DNA of 63,328 nucleotides from Chryseobacterium limigenitum (GCF_900114875.1 NZ_FPKW01000021.1:1-63328), one strand, 5' to 3'. Shown: positions 7,282 to 16,280, counted from the first letter of the stretch. The notes: a model not told the origin generated them from the letters alone. Translations and numbers: made by a program.

Positions 7282-8964
7282 TTATTTTTTAACAGTCTTT
7301 TTTACGGATTTCGTAGCTTTTTTTACAACAGAAGATTTTCCTGTATAGAAGTTCGTATAAGCATATTCAGCGGCTTTTTTAACATCAATAACTCCTCCGG
7401 CCTGAGAAAAATCACTAAACTGATTTGTTGTACTTGGATTGCTTGATTTTACCAAAGCTTCAATAATCTGATCTGGCTTTAACCCCGGCATATATGCCAG
7501 TAAAACAGCTGCTGCACCGGCTACAACAGGAGATGCCATTGAAGTTCCCTGAAGATACTTGTATCCGCTTTTTGTTACAGTGGAATAAATCTGCTCACCC
7601 GGAGCAAAAACATTTACTTTATTTTTATTAAAATTTGAGAAATCAGCTCTCAACGCATCATTTTTATTTGTACTTGCACCTACTACAATAACGTTGTTTA
7701 CAAGCGGTTTTTCGTCTGTAACGTTTTTATAGTTTGTAGGATAAGCTACGTGTTCGGTAACATCTTCATTTTCGTTCCCTGCAGCTTTAACCAATAAAAC
7801 ACCTTTGCTTTCAGCATATTTGAATGCATCCCAAACAACAGTTTTACCCGGAGAGACCGGTTTACCAAAGCTCATATTTAAAACTTTAGCACCATTGTCT
7901 ACAGCATATCTGATTGCGTTTGCAACATCTTTATCTCTTTCATCCCCATTTGGAACCGTTCTTACAGACATAATTTTTGCCACTTTGGAGGCTACACCAT
8001 GCTGAATTTCTTTTCCCTGAGGTAATCCTGCGATGATCCCTGCAACGTGAGTTCCGTGAGTCGCGTCAGGACCTTCATAATGATTGTTTCCGTAATTCTT
8101 CTCAGAATAATCATCATAGTTATCTCCTACGATTGATTTTCTAGGATCATAATTTAAATCGTATTGTTGAGCTTGAGGAATAACCGAATCAAGAGCTTCC
8201 TTCATTTCCTCTTTCATTGCTTTTTCAAAATCTGCAGGAGATTTCCCTTGAAATTCAGGATTTTGTGCTACCTGTCCCAACACATTAAGTGCAATTGCAT
8301 CTTTTTGGTCTGTCGGAGCTTTAATAGCAGCAATATTTTCTGCTGTAACAGATTTCCCTCCTAATAACCTTACCATGTTAGGAATAAGATCATTAATCAT
8401 TGTATAGGTTTGCAAAGCTTGTTTTCCTTCAACACTGTTTTTAGTGAAAAGCTCTTTAGCCTTCATATACATTGCGAAGTCTTCAGGCATTTTAGCCTGA
8501 TTCGCTTTATTTTTTGCGGAATCGTCTCCTTCGAAAACAGGCTTGTATTTAGCGACAACTCTCGTTACCTCCATATTATCAACGTCGATATCTCCGTTTT
8601 TTCCACCGATGAAATTCCATCCGTGAACATCGTCAATATATCCGTTTCCGTCGTCATCTTTTCCGTTATTTGGAACTTCATTAGGATTTGACCAAATATT
8701 TTTCACTAATCCCGGGTGATCAACCTGAACACCGCTATCTAACACTCCAACAACAACTGTTGTAGGTTTAAGACCTTTAGATTCTAAATATTTATATGCA
8801 TTTTCTGTATTTACACCATATACTTTTGACGTAGCAAAGTCTTTGTGATACCAAGTCATAAGGTCTTTATCCTCATTCTGGTTGGCTTTAACCGCTTGTG
8901 CTTCCTGAGCAAAAGTGAAACTAAAACCTGCTAAAAAAACAGCAGCTAATAATACCTTTTTCAT
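7282..8964 (-). CDS. secreted S8 subtilisin-like serine protease
   Basis: Exported serine endopeptidase of 560 residues. The start at 8964 gives a clean signal peptide (MKKVLLAAVFLAGFSFTFAQ); an ATG 24 bp upstream only adds a polar leader. The catalytic triad is Asp76 (GVLDSGV), His303 (THGTHVAG) and Ser475 (GTSMASP), with the oxyanion Asn397 in AAGNEN. About 225 residues separate Asp and His, far more than in subtilisin (about 30), and the insert (about 135-285) is Lys/Ala-rich and helical. No T9SS sorting domain is seen; the C-terminus is instead a short Lys-rich tail (KSVKKTVKK). It stands alone between two terminated units. A periplasmic or surface housekeeping protease is likely. Confidence 0.94.
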   Translation of the reverse strand: MKKVLLAAVFLAGFSFTFAQEAQAVKANQNEDKDLMTWYHKDFATSKVYGVNTENAYKYLESKGLKPTTVVVGVLDSGVQVDHPGLVKNIWSNPNEVPNNGKDDDGNGYIDDVHGWNFIGGKNGDIDVDNMEVTRVVAKYKPVFEGDDSAKNKANQAKMPEDFAMYMKAKELFTKNSVEGKQALQTYTMINDLIPNMVRLLGGKSVTAENIAAIKAPTDQKDAIALNVLGQVAQNPEFQGKSPADFEKAMKEEMKEALDSVIPQAQQYDLNYDPRKSIVGDNYDDYSEKNYGNNHYEGPDATHGTHVAGIIAGLPQGKEIQHGVASKVAKIMSVRTVPNGDERDKDVANAIRYAVDNGAKVLNMSFGKPVSPGKTVVWDAFKYAESKGVLLVKAAGNENEDVTEHVAYPTNYKNVTDEKPLVNNVIVVGASTNKNDALRADFSNFNKNKVNVFAPGEQIYSTVTKSGYKYLQGTSMASPVVAGAAAVLLAYMPGLKPDQIIEALVKSSNPSTTNQFSDFSQAGGVIDVKKAAEYAYTNFYTGKSSVVKKATKSVKKTVKK

Positions 8965-9039
8965 ATGTAGTTGTTTATTTATTACCAAATGTCTATGAAT
9001 TGCCTGAGTTGAATAATTCTAAAACAAAGCAATTTCATA

Positions 9040-9657
9040 TTAATATGATTGTTTAATATTTTTAAGATAAGTCAAAGATTCCGGTCCTTTGTTACAAATA
9101 AGATCCAGAATTGTTAAGTCTTTTAAAAACCCAAATTTATCCGAAAACGTTTGGTAATATTCTTCCATTTCGAATTCAGAAGCTGATTTTGCAGAGAATT
9201 TTTCTCTGAAATTGATCTGTTCAGGATTTTTGATATATTCTACATTCAAAGAGTGTGCCTTTTCTGTTTTTAAAATACTTTGAAGAATTTCGATGGCTTT
9301 TAAATTAAAATTCAACAAATATTTTTCCTCTAATTCATAAATCTTTTTCAATTTATCTTCGTAAAATTCAAAGTAAGGAGAGCCTTGATAAGCTGTTTTT
9401 ATAGATTTCCAGTGAAGACTTCTCCAGTCTTCTCTATAAGAAATTTCTGTGTTTTTAAACTCTCTATTCCCAGTGTGACTGATTGGGATTATTAATGTAA
9501 GCTTTCCGTTTGCCCCAAAAATATTGGTTCTGCTTCTGTACGTCTGTTTTGGAAAACTTTCAAATTGCTCAAATAAAATATCATTCTCAGCATCTAAAAA
9601 AACTGAAAACCAAGAAATGGGTGGTAAATAAAATACCGGTAATAATACATTCTTCAT
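9040..9657 (-). CDS. WbqC-like family protein
   Basis: A 205-residue protein of the WbqC-like family, recognised from the N-terminal LLPVFYLPPISWFSVFL, the central QTYRSRTNIFGANGKLTLIIPISH and DWRSLHWKSIKTAYQGSPYFEFY. WbqC-type proteins occur in O-antigen and other surface-sugar loci, but their biochemical role is not settled. It follows lepB by 62 bp in a gene order (parA, parB, DUF5683, dapB, lepB, wbqC) that I recall as conserved in flavobacteria. Confidence 0.85.
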   Translation of the reverse strand: MKNVLLPVFYLPPISWFSVFLDAENDILFEQFESFPKQTYRSRTNIFGANGKLTLIIPISHTGNREFKNTEISYREDWRSLHWKSIKTAYQGSPYFEFYEDKLKKIYELEEKYLLNFNLKAIEILQSILKTEKAHSLNVEYIKNPEQINFREKFSAKSASEFEMEEYYQTFSDKFGFLKDLTILDLICNKGPESLTYLKNIKQSY

Positions 9658-9719
9658 AATCGTAATGCAAAAATGAAGTATTCTTTCAAATACTTCATTT
9701 TAATTCTAATTTATTTTAA

Positions 9720-11375
9720 CTATAAATCTTCTTCTGTATTTTTCTTTCCGAATAGCTTCATGAAATATTCCCATCCAAAGAATAAGATAAGAATCATCGC
9801 TGCGACCCACCAGTATGAAGTTTTGTTGGCTTCACCCGTGTTTGTTGCTTTAAACATTCTGTCCCAACGAACTTTTTTTGGAGCCTGATACGTAGAACTT
9901 GCATCAGCAAAAACTCCCTGAATGCTCATCCAAGTAAACATTGGTTTTCCGACAATATTTTCCTCAGGAACGAAACCAAAGAATCTTGCATCCAAAGAAG
10001 CATCTCTGTTGTCTCCCACCATCATAAAATAATCCTGTTTGATTGTATATTGGTTCGCTTCTTTTCCGTTGATGAAAATTTTATCGTTTTTCTTTTCTAA
10101 ATTATTATGTTCATATTCAGAAATGATCCACTGATACATTGGTAACGTTTCTTTATTGATTGCTACAACATCACCTTTCTTAGGAATTCTAACCGGTCCG
10201 TACCAATCCTGATTCCAAGGTTTGTTTACAGGGAAAATAGATTGTGTCGTGTCGATACTTTTTGTGTATGCCGTTTTATCAGCATTTAATTTATAAGAAA
10301 TTGTTGCAGAATCTTTTGGATACATGTTTTCAGTCATGTCAATCACGTTCGGTAAAGCTTTGATCTCTGCAGCAGTTTTATCTGTTAATCCTTGGAAAGC
10401 ATACATAAATCCTTTCTCCGTCTGCATTTCTCTTACAGGTAAAAACCCATAAGTATTGTAAAGACTTGGTATATCTAACTGACTTCCTGTATTTACAGTA
10501 TACCCATGCTGAACTTCCTGGTCTCCAAGAACAACTTCAGGCTTATTGTTAACAAAAAGTCTTCCGCCTCTCATTTCAAAAACATCGCCTGCAGCAGCCA
10601 CGCATCTTTTTACATAAGGATCTTTTCTGTCGATCGCCGTATGTACCGAATCCTGCGGATAGTTGAAAACTACAACATCATTTCTCTGAGGCTTGTTGAA
10701 CTGAAATATTCTTTCATAAGGAAGTTTCACTGCATCCACATAAGATTTTGGATCGTCTTTAGGATTTCCTTTTTCACCGGAATCAAAAATAGTTCCCTGT
10801 AAGAAAGGTATTGCTAAAGGACGCATCGGAAGTCTGTAACCGTAGCTCCATTTATTTACGAAAAGAAAATCACCCACCAACAAAGTTCTTTCCATAGATC
10901 CTGTAGGAATCCCGAAAGGCTGCGTTACAAAAGAGTGAATAATGGTTGCAAAAACCACAGCGAAAGTTATAGAACCTATAAAAGAATCTTTCTTCTTCGC
11001 ATTTTTCTCTTCGTCTGTTAAGAACAATTCATTTTCATCTTCTAACTCTACATCTTTGGAATAGTTCACGCTTGCCATATAAATAAATGGAAGGATCACT
11101 GTAAGCAACTGATTCTGGAAAAGACTTTTTCCAAATTTTTTCATTAAATAAATATGAAAAACAGACATCATGATCGGGCCAACGATTGGTAAATACGATA
11201 AAAGAGCCCACCATTTCGGATGTTTTGTTTCTTTTAAAATGATGAAATAGTTGTAAAAAGGGATAAACGCAAATAGCGGACTATATCCTAATTTCTTGAA
11301 CAGTTTCCAAGTTGAAAGTCCCATTAATACAGATAAAATGAGGACGTATACTGTATAAGTTAAAAAATAATTCAT
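9720..11375 (-). CDS. lepB: signal peptidase I
   Basis: Inner-membrane type I signal peptidase (S26A) that cleaves signal peptides from exported proteins. Catalytic Ser160 lies in PTGSMERTL, the general base Lys256 in PYVKRCVAAAGD, and the C-terminal box is MVGDNRDASLDARFFGFV. At 551 residues it is much longer than E. coli LepB (324). Residues 1-105 form an extra module with four or more hydrophobic segments before the usual catalytic anchor at about 131-150, and a further membrane helix closes the protein (about 525-542). A long insertion lies between the Lys box and the GDNRDAS box. This long form is, to my knowledge, normal for flavobacteria. Confidence 0.95.
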   Translation of the reverse strand: MNYFLTYTVYVLILSVLMGLSTWKLFKKLGYSPLFAFIPFYNYFIILKETKHPKWWALLSYLPIVGPIMMSVFHIYLMKKFGKSLFQNQLLTVILPFIYMASVNYSKDVELEDENELFLTDEEKNAKKKDSFIGSITFAVVFATIIHSFVTQPFGIPTGSMERTLLVGDFLFVNKWSYGYRLPMRPLAIPFLQGTIFDSGEKGNPKDDPKSYVDAVKLPYERIFQFNKPQRNDVVVFNYPQDSVHTAIDRKDPYVKRCVAAAGDVFEMRGGRLFVNNKPEVVLGDQEVQHGYTVNTGSQLDIPSLYNTYGFLPVREMQTEKGFMYAFQGLTDKTAAEIKALPNVIDMTENMYPKDSATISYKLNADKTAYTKSIDTTQSIFPVNKPWNQDWYGPVRIPKKGDVVAINKETLPMYQWIISEYEHNNLEKKNDKIFINGKEANQYTIKQDYFMMVGDNRDASLDARFFGFVPEENIVGKPMFTWMSIQGVFADASSTYQAPKKVRWDRMFKATNTGEANKTSYWWVAAMILILFFGWEYFMKLFGKKNTEEDL

Positions 11376-11507
11376 AAATTTTTCTTGCCTAATCTATAAT
11401 ATAAATGATAAATAATGAGTGATCAATAATAATAGATTCGCTATTAACAATTGGCTATCTCACCATTCATAACTATTAGTTTACAATGTAGGGAATTTGT
11501 TACAAAA

Positions 11508-12209
11508 TTAAAGACCTAAAACGTCTTTCATTGTGAAATTTCCTTTTTTATCTTTAATCCACTCTGCAGCAACTACAGCACCTAATGCGAAACCGTTTCT
11601 GTTGAATGCTGTGTGTTTGATCTCAATTTCATCAACCTCGCTTCTGTAAAAAACACTGTGAGTTCCCGGAACCTCATCTTCGCGCACCGCAAAAATACCC
11701 AGTTGGTCTCCCTGAGTTTCTTCCAGTTTCCAAGCGTTAAATTTTGGATTATGTTTAAAAATTCCTTCTGCAATGGAAATCGCTGTTCCACTTGGTGCAT
11801 CAAGTTTATGAACGTGATGAATTTCTTCCAACTGACAAGAATATTCATCGACATTTTTCATTAAGTCAGCCAATTTTTCGTTTAAAGCAAAAAATAAATT
11901 TACGCCTAAACTAAAATTTGACCCGTATAAGAATGCTGTATTGTTTTCAACAGCTATTTTTTCAATTTCTTCTTTTTTCTCCAACCAACCCGTCGTTCCG
12001 CTGATCACCGGAATTTGATTTTCAAGACTAACTTTAATATTGTTATAAGCTACTTCCGGCAAAGAAAATTCGATAACAACATCTGGATTATTAAGGTTTT
12101 CAGCAGTCGGAGTCTCTTTTAATCTGGCAACAACTTCATGACCTCTTTTTGTAGCAATTTCATCGATGATCTTGCCCATTTTGCCGTATCCAACTAATGC
12201 TATTTTCAT
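11508..12209 (-). CDS. dapB: 4-hydroxy-tetrahydrodipicolinate reductase
   Basis: Cytoplasmic NAD(P)H-dependent reductase of the lysine/diaminopimelate pathway, feeding peptidoglycan synthesis. The Rossmann motif is VGYGKMG (6-12), and the signature EEIHHVHKLDAPSGTA includes the catalytic His131/His132 and Lys135. The segment ISGTTGW (69-75) lines the active site. At 233 residues it is a little shorter than E. coli DapB (273). It sits between lepB and the DUF5683 gene. Confidence 0.96.
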   Translation of the reverse strand: MKIALVGYGKMGKIIDEIATKRGHEVVARLKETPTAENLNNPDVVIEFSLPEVAYNNIKVSLENQIPVISGTTGWLEKKEEIEKIAVENNTAFLYGSNFSLGVNLFFALNEKLADLMKNVDEYSCQLEEIHHVHKLDAPSGTAISIAEGIFKHNPKFNAWKLEETQGDQLGIFAVREDEVPGTHSVFYRSEVDEIEIKHTAFNRNGFALGAVVAAEWIKDKKGNFTMKDVLGL

Positions 12210-12237
12210 ATTTTATTATTTATCTGTTCTTTTTCTT

Positions 12238-12322
12238 AACGCAAAGATCGCAAAGCTTTAATTTTAAAATCTTTATGCATATTTTTCGTTCGCAAAGGCG
12301 TTTCACTCAGCAAAGAGCTTAA
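12238..12322. repeat. GCAAAG-type intergenic repeat, copy 1
   Basis: The gap between dapB and the DUF5683 gene carries AACGCAAAG, a second CAAAG, TTCGCAAAGGCGTTTC and CACTCAGCAAAG in order. The same succession occurs at 47611-47690, with more divergence at 14937-15030 and partially near 17966, so this is a dispersed intergenic family. No coding capacity. Confidence 0.7.
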
Positions 12323-12347
12323 TTAAAAACAGTTTATATATTAATTA

Positions 12348-12986
12348 TTAAAATCTATAACTTAAACTCAACCCTGTTTTTGGAGGATTGATACCATACT
12401 GATCCTGAATGACCGCAGGACTGAAAGTTAAATCCGGGTCGTGACGGCTTTCGTAAAGATGCGCATCTACAACGGCATCAACAATATTCAGAATATAAAT
12501 TAATCCTGTAATTGCAATGGCGTAATCTCGTTGTCTTTTGGATCTGTCCTGTACATTTCCAAATGCAACTTTGTCAAGCCACGGGTGACTGTCTACAAAC
12601 TCATTTGGCGTTCCGTTCAGTTTGGCGATGTAGTATTCTCTGTACTTCTTATATTGTTTGTCGTTCCACATTGCAATTCCTACACCAGCTCCAACAGCTC
12701 CCCAAACGATAGGAACCTTCCAGTATTTTTTATTGTAAAACTGGCCTAATCCCGGTAAAACAGCAGAATACAATCCTGCTCTTGTAGGATTTAATTTTAA
12801 AGTTTTTTTGGTTGGTCCGTTCGCACCTTCAAGATCTGCAACTATTTTAGCTTCAGATTTTGCCGGTTTTGCGGCAGAGATACTGTCTTTCGGATGGTGT
12901 TCTACCCGAATTGTATCATTAGGATTTACTTGTGAATAGGCAATAGCAAACAGACACAAGAAAAAAGTGAAAAATAATTTCTTCAT
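12348..12986 (-). CDS. DUF5683 membrane protein
   Basis: A 212-residue exported membrane protein. A signal peptide (MKKLFFTFFLCLFAIAYSQ) precedes a charged linker and a conserved core, KKTLKLNPTRAGLYSAVLPGLGQFYNKKYWKVPIVWGA, followed by a hydrophobic segment (about 100-118) and another at about 160-180. The GLGQFYNKKYWK pattern is the hallmark of DUF5683. Function is unknown. It starts exactly one base before the parB stop (12986/12987), so it is part of the parAB transcript. Its persistent linkage to parB suggests a link to envelope or chromosome organisation, but that is inference. Confidence 0.85.
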   Translation of the reverse strand: MKKLFFTFFLCLFAIAYSQVNPNDTIRVEHHPKDSISAAKPAKSEAKIVADLEGANGPTKKTLKLNPTRAGLYSAVLPGLGQFYNKKYWKVPIVWGAVGAGVGIAMWNDKQYKKYREYYIAKLNGTPNEFVDSHPWLDKVAFGNVQDRSKRQRDYAIAITGLIYILNIVDAVVDAHLYESRHDPDLTFSPAVIQDQYGINPPKTGLSLSYRF

Positions 12987-13877
12987 TTATTTAATATGAG
13001 ATAAAATATATTCCAGCTCGTCTTCATTTTTAAAATCCAGAACAATTTTACCTTTTTTACCATTTCCGGAGGCTTTGATCTCCACTTTTACTTCTAAAAT
13101 ATCAGCAATCGTTTTTTGTACTCTCTTGTAATTATTTGAAAGCTCAATCGTTGCTTTTTTAGCAGCCGGTGATTTTGGATTTTTAAGAGCAGCAGCAGCC
13201 TGTTCAGTCTGACGAACATTTAATCTTTCTTTAATAATTAAATTAAATAAAGTCTGCTGATCCTCTTCATTTTCAAGACTGATGATTGCTCTGCCGTGAC
13301 CTGCAGAAATCTCACCACTCCTGATTGCATTCTGAATATCCGGATTTAATCTTAACAATCTGATAGAGTTGGTAATAGTACTTCTGTCCTTTCCTACTCT
13401 CTGACTTAAATTTTCCTGAGTAAGACCGATTTCGTCCATTAATCTCTGATAAGTTAATGCAATTTCAATCGCATCAAGATCTTCTCTCTGGATATTTTCA
13501 ACAAGAGCCATCTCAAGAAGCTCCTGATCATTCACCAAACGAATATAAGACGGAATAGAGGTTAATCCCGCAAGCTTACTTGCTCTGAAACGTCTTTCCC
13601 CAGATATAATTTCGAACTTTTCGCCGTCTTTTCTTAACGTAATTGGTTGAATTACGCCTAGGTTTTTAATAGACTGCGCGAGTTCGTTTAATGCCTTTTC
13701 GTCAAAATAAGTTCTTGGCTGAGTCGGGTTCGGATAAATATCTTCAATCGATACTTCTACGATACTTCCTACAAACTTATCTGCTCCCTCATCAGTAGCA
13801 GAATTGACCATAGCCTTGGATTCTGCACTTAAAATTGCTCCCAAACCACGTCCCATAGCTCTTTTTTTGTCCTTCAT
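12987..13877 (-). CDS. parB: chromosome-partitioning protein ParB
   Basis: CTPase and parS-binding protein that builds the partition complex near the origin. The 296-residue sequence has an N-terminal MGRGLGAIL motif (the ParA-contacting peptide), the ParB/Srx CTPase domain with PNPTQPRTYFDEKALNELAQSI and the GERRFRASKLAG box, then a helix-turn-helix region (LTQENLSQRVGKDRSTITNSIRLLRL) and a C-terminal dimerisation segment. It lies 89 bp downstream of parA and abuts the DUF5683 gene. I could not find a canonical palindromic parS site in the window by eye. Confidence 0.96.
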   Translation of the reverse strand: MKDKKRAMGRGLGAILSAESKAMVNSATDEGADKFVGSIVEVSIEDIYPNPTQPRTYFDEKALNELAQSIKNLGVIQPITLRKDGEKFEIISGERRFRASKLAGLTSIPSYIRLVNDQELLEMALVENIQREDLDAIEIALTYQRLMDEIGLTQENLSQRVGKDRSTITNSIRLLRLNPDIQNAIRSGEISAGHGRAIISLENEEDQQTLFNLIIKERLNVRQTEQAAAALKNPKSPAAKKATIELSNNYKRVQKTIADILEVKVEIKASGNGKKGKIVLDFKNEDELEYILSHIK

Positions 13878-13966
13878 ATAATATAATTGATAAATGATAA
13901 GCCATAAATGATTTATTGATAATTCACTTATTGACTATTCAGCATTCACTTATTGACCATTTTCAC

Positions 13967-14740
13967 TTAATTCTTAACTAAATTCTCGTTCTTCAATAAA
14001 ACCTCTTCTGCCAACTGAATGTATTGGATTGCTCCTTTACTTTCGGCATCATAATTTAAGATACTTTCACCGAAACTTGGTGCTTCACTTAATCTTACGT
14101 TTCTGCTGATAATTGTTTCAAAAACCATTTCAGGGAAATGTAAATTTACTTCTTCTACAACCTGATTAGACAATCTCAATCTGCTGTCATACATTGTTAA
14201 AAGCAAACCTTCAATATCTAAATCTTTATTATGGATTTTCTGAACATTTTTAATCGTGTTCAATAATTTCCCTAATCCTTCCAAAGCAAAATACTCGCAT
14301 TGAATCGGGATAATTACAGAATCTGCTGCTGTAAGTGCATTCACAGTAATCAAACCTAAACTCGGTGCGCAATCAATGATAATATAATCGTAATCATCTC
14401 TTACAGTCTGTAATGCTTTTTTTAGCATGTACTCACGGTTCACTTTGTCTACCAATTCGATCTCCGCAGCAACTAAGTCGATGTGAGAAGGAACGATATC
14501 CAGGTTTGGTGTAGCTGTTCTCTTGATACAGGTTCTTGTATCAACACTATGCTCCAGCAAGTTATATGTAGAATACTGAACGTCCTCCACTCCTAAACCA
14601 GATGTTGCATTAGCCTGAGGATCAGCATCAATGATTAGTATTTTCTTTTCTAATACCCCTAATGCTGCGGCTAAATTTACAGCTGTTGTAGTTTTTCCAA
14701 CTCCCCCTTTTTGATTAGCGATACCTATGATTTTTGCCAT
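13967..14740 (-). CDS. parA: chromosome-partitioning ATPase ParA (Soj)
   Basis: Deviant Walker-type ATPase of 257 residues that drives origin segregation with ParB. The P-loop is KGGVGKTT (11-18), with signature lysines at 11 and 16; Walker A' is LIIDADPQANAT and Walker B DYIIIDCAPSLG. I chose the start at 14740 because it yields the standard MAKIIGIANQKGG N-terminus; an alternative in-frame ATG 21 bp upstream adds only seven residues. The 315-bp AT-rich region upstream carries three DnaA boxes. ParA and ParB genes usually lie close to oriC. Confidence 0.96.
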   Translation of the reverse strand: MAKIIGIANQKGGVGKTTTAVNLAAALGVLEKKILIIDADPQANATSGLGVEDVQYSTYNLLEHSVDTRTCIKRTATPNLDIVPSHIDLVAAEIELVDKVNREYMLKKALQTVRDDYDYIIIDCAPSLGLITVNALTAADSVIIPIQCEYFALEGLGKLLNTIKNVQKIHNKDLDIEGLLLTMYDSRLRLSNQVVEEVNLHFPEMVFETIISRNVRLSEAPSFGESILNYDAESKGAIQYIQLAEEVLLKNENLVKN

Positions 14741-14850
14741 TATTAGAACTTTAAGCTTCAAAAATACACTTTTTTCTTTGCTATTAATGAATGACGAAAA
14801 CTAAAATTGAGTTAAAATATTGTTAATAAGCATTTTAAGTATAAAAAAAA

Positions 14851-14881
14851 TTATCCACAAAAAATAGCTTTTTGTGGATAA
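14851..14881. promoter_or_regulatory. two perfect DnaA boxes in inverted orientation
   Basis: TTATCCACA at 14851-14859 and its reverse complement TGTGGATAA at 14873-14881, separated by 13 bp. Both match the strict R1-type consensus. The arrangement also forms a hairpin-capable palindrome, so a terminator or other regulatory role for the parA-side transcript cannot be excluded. Confidence 0.65.
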
Positions 14882-14936
14882 CTGTCAAGATTTGTATTTA
14901 AAATTTTGAATACCTGCTTTTAATAATAGTGTTATT

Positions 14937-15030
14937 TTTAACGCAAAGCACACAAAGGTTTTTAGACTACTCAATACTTTTAAGATTCGCAAACGCGTTC
15001 TATTAAGCAAAGTTCACAAAGATTTTTAAA
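14937..15030. repeat. GCAAAG-type intergenic repeat, copy 2 (diverged)
   Basis: Shows TTTTTAACGCAAAG, ACACAAAGG, TTCGCAAACGCGTT and AGCAAAGTTCACAAAG in the same order as the copies at 12238 and 47611, with substitutions. It lies inside the candidate origin region. Confidence 0.6.
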
Positions 15031-15041
15031 TTATATCAAAT

Positions 15042-15050
15042 TGTGGATAA
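15042..15050 (-). promoter_or_regulatory. third perfect DnaA box
   Basis: TGTGGATAA on the plus strand is TTATCCACA on the minus strand. It lies 161 bp from the inverted pair and 6 bp from the end of the tonB coding region. Confidence 0.6.
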
Positions 15051-15055
15051 TCATA

Positions 15056-15892
15056 TTAATTATCAAACTTCATAGAGATTGGAAATTTGAAATAACTTCT
15101 TACTGATTCTCCCTGCTTATTTTTCCCAGGTACCCACTTTCCTCTGATAGATTTGATAGTTCTGATAGCTTCGCTATTAAAATTAGCGTCTTTACCATCA
15201 GCTTTAATACCTGAGATAGTTCCATTTGTTTCTACGATGAAAGTAATGGTAGTTTTCATTACATCTTCATTTTCAAATCCTGAACCGTCAAAATTGCTTA
15301 TTACTTTATTTCTGAAAGTATTAATTCCACCTTCAAAAGCTGCTTCAACACTTAAACCACCTGACCCAACAATTTCATTAGGATCTTTTACAGGAACAAC
15401 TGGCTCTGGCTTTACAGATGGTATAGTTCCTGGATTAATAGGCGGAGCTATTGGTGTATAACTATCTGGTTTAGCAGGCTCAGCTTTAAAATCATTTTTA
15501 AAACCAGCAACAGCGTCAGTTGGAATCTCCTCTTTTTTAGGTTCAACTGCATTTTTAGTTGGAGTCGGAACAGTATTATCAAATTGTTTTACACTTGGCG
15601 GAGGTGTAGCTTTAGGCGGTAAAACAGTTGCTGGCGGATCTTCAGTTTCAGCAATATAAACTGGTGGAGGTAGTACATAACCTCCTGTATCAGATACATC
15701 AGGAGTTCTAAATGCATTAATAACTATAGGTGTAATCGAAATCGCAGCCAACAAACTCACTCCAATAAAAAGCGCTTTGGTTAGTATTCTGTCTGATTCA
15801 TTTCTTAAAGCATAAGCACCATATTCTTTGTTACGATGCTCGAACAGGATCTCGTTAAAACGAAATTCCTGATTAGTGTTTAGGTGTTTCAT
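15056..15892 (-). CDS. energy transducer TonB
   Basis: TonB-family protein of 278 residues that transmits inner-membrane proton-motive energy to outer-membrane receptors. The cytoplasmic N-terminus (FNEILFEHRNKEYGAYALR) is the typical Bacteroidota TonB/BlaR-type leader, followed by one membrane helix (about 38-58). A proline-rich periplasmic linker (about 70-175, PPATVLPPKATPPP-like) leads to a TonB C-terminal domain (about 185-278) ending KGKWVPGKNKQGESVRSYFKFPISM. ATG at 15892 is preferred over the GTG one codon upstream. No exbB/exbD is adjacent. It could serve the TonB-dependent receptor at 53.9 kb, but any TonB might. Confidence 0.92.
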   Translation of the reverse strand: MKHLNTNQEFRFNEILFEHRNKEYGAYALRNESDRILTKALFIGVSLLAAISITPIVINAFRTPDVSDTGGYVLPPPVYIAETEDPPATVLPPKATPPPSVKQFDNTVPTPTKNAVEPKKEEIPTDAVAGFKNDFKAEPAKPDSYTPIAPPINPGTIPSVKPEPVVPVKDPNEIVGSGGLSVEAAFEGGINTFRNKVISNFDGSGFENEDVMKTTITFIVETNGTISGIKADGKDANFNSEAIRTIKSIRGKWVPGKNKQGESVRSYFKFPISMKFDN

Positions 15893-16280
15893 CACTTAAA
15901 ATATTTAAACTGTTAATATAATGTGATTATTAGTTTTAGTAGCTCTTATCGATAAGCATTGTTTCAATATCAAAATATTTGCCAAATAATTGTTAAAACA
16001 GCAACATTTTAAAAATTTTTATAATAATCTTAAAATTTAACTATGCTAAAAATAATAACAGCCTAAAAATAAGGAGTATAAGATTTTCATTTCTCAATGA
16101 TAACTTCATTTTAATTCAAAAAATTCAACGTAAAATAAAAAACAGTAAAAAGCACACTCCTAAAATCGGAAAAACACTGAGACTTTCTTTCTCAACCCGA
16201 AATACATTTGTACTATAAGAAATCGGGGAACGCTGAAAACCGAAAAGAGTAAGCAAGAAAAAATTTAAAAACTTATAATT
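15893..16280. other. divergent intergenic region
   Basis: This 388-bp AT-rich gap separates leftward tonB from the rightward 533-residue gene. A TACATTTG box at 16203-16210 matches the -7 consensus for the rightward gene and implies an untranslated leader of about 65 nt, but no TTTG lies at the proper distance. I see no other gene, repeat or clear hairpin. Confidence 0.4.

Larger units (their letters stand above)
14741..15055. other. AT-rich intergenic region with three DnaA boxes (candidate oriC)
   Basis: This 315-bp gap between tonB and parA has no plausible gene. It contains three perfect DnaA boxes (two facing each other at 14851-14881 and one at 15042-15050), long A/T runs, and a GCAAAG-type repeat between them. 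Genes to the left are all transcribed leftward and the first genes to the right of tonB go rightward. An origin is plausible but unproven: dnaA is not in the window and three boxes is a low count. Confidence 0.4.

Noticed and set aside
11582..11854. 90-codon frame on the same strand inside dapB
   Set aside because: It overlaps dapB fully in another frame; the dapB frame carries all the family motifs.
12987..14740. Search for a canonical parS palindrome near parAB
   Set aside because: No site matching the TGTTTCACGTGAAACA form was found by eye; diverged sites cannot be excluded without a scan.
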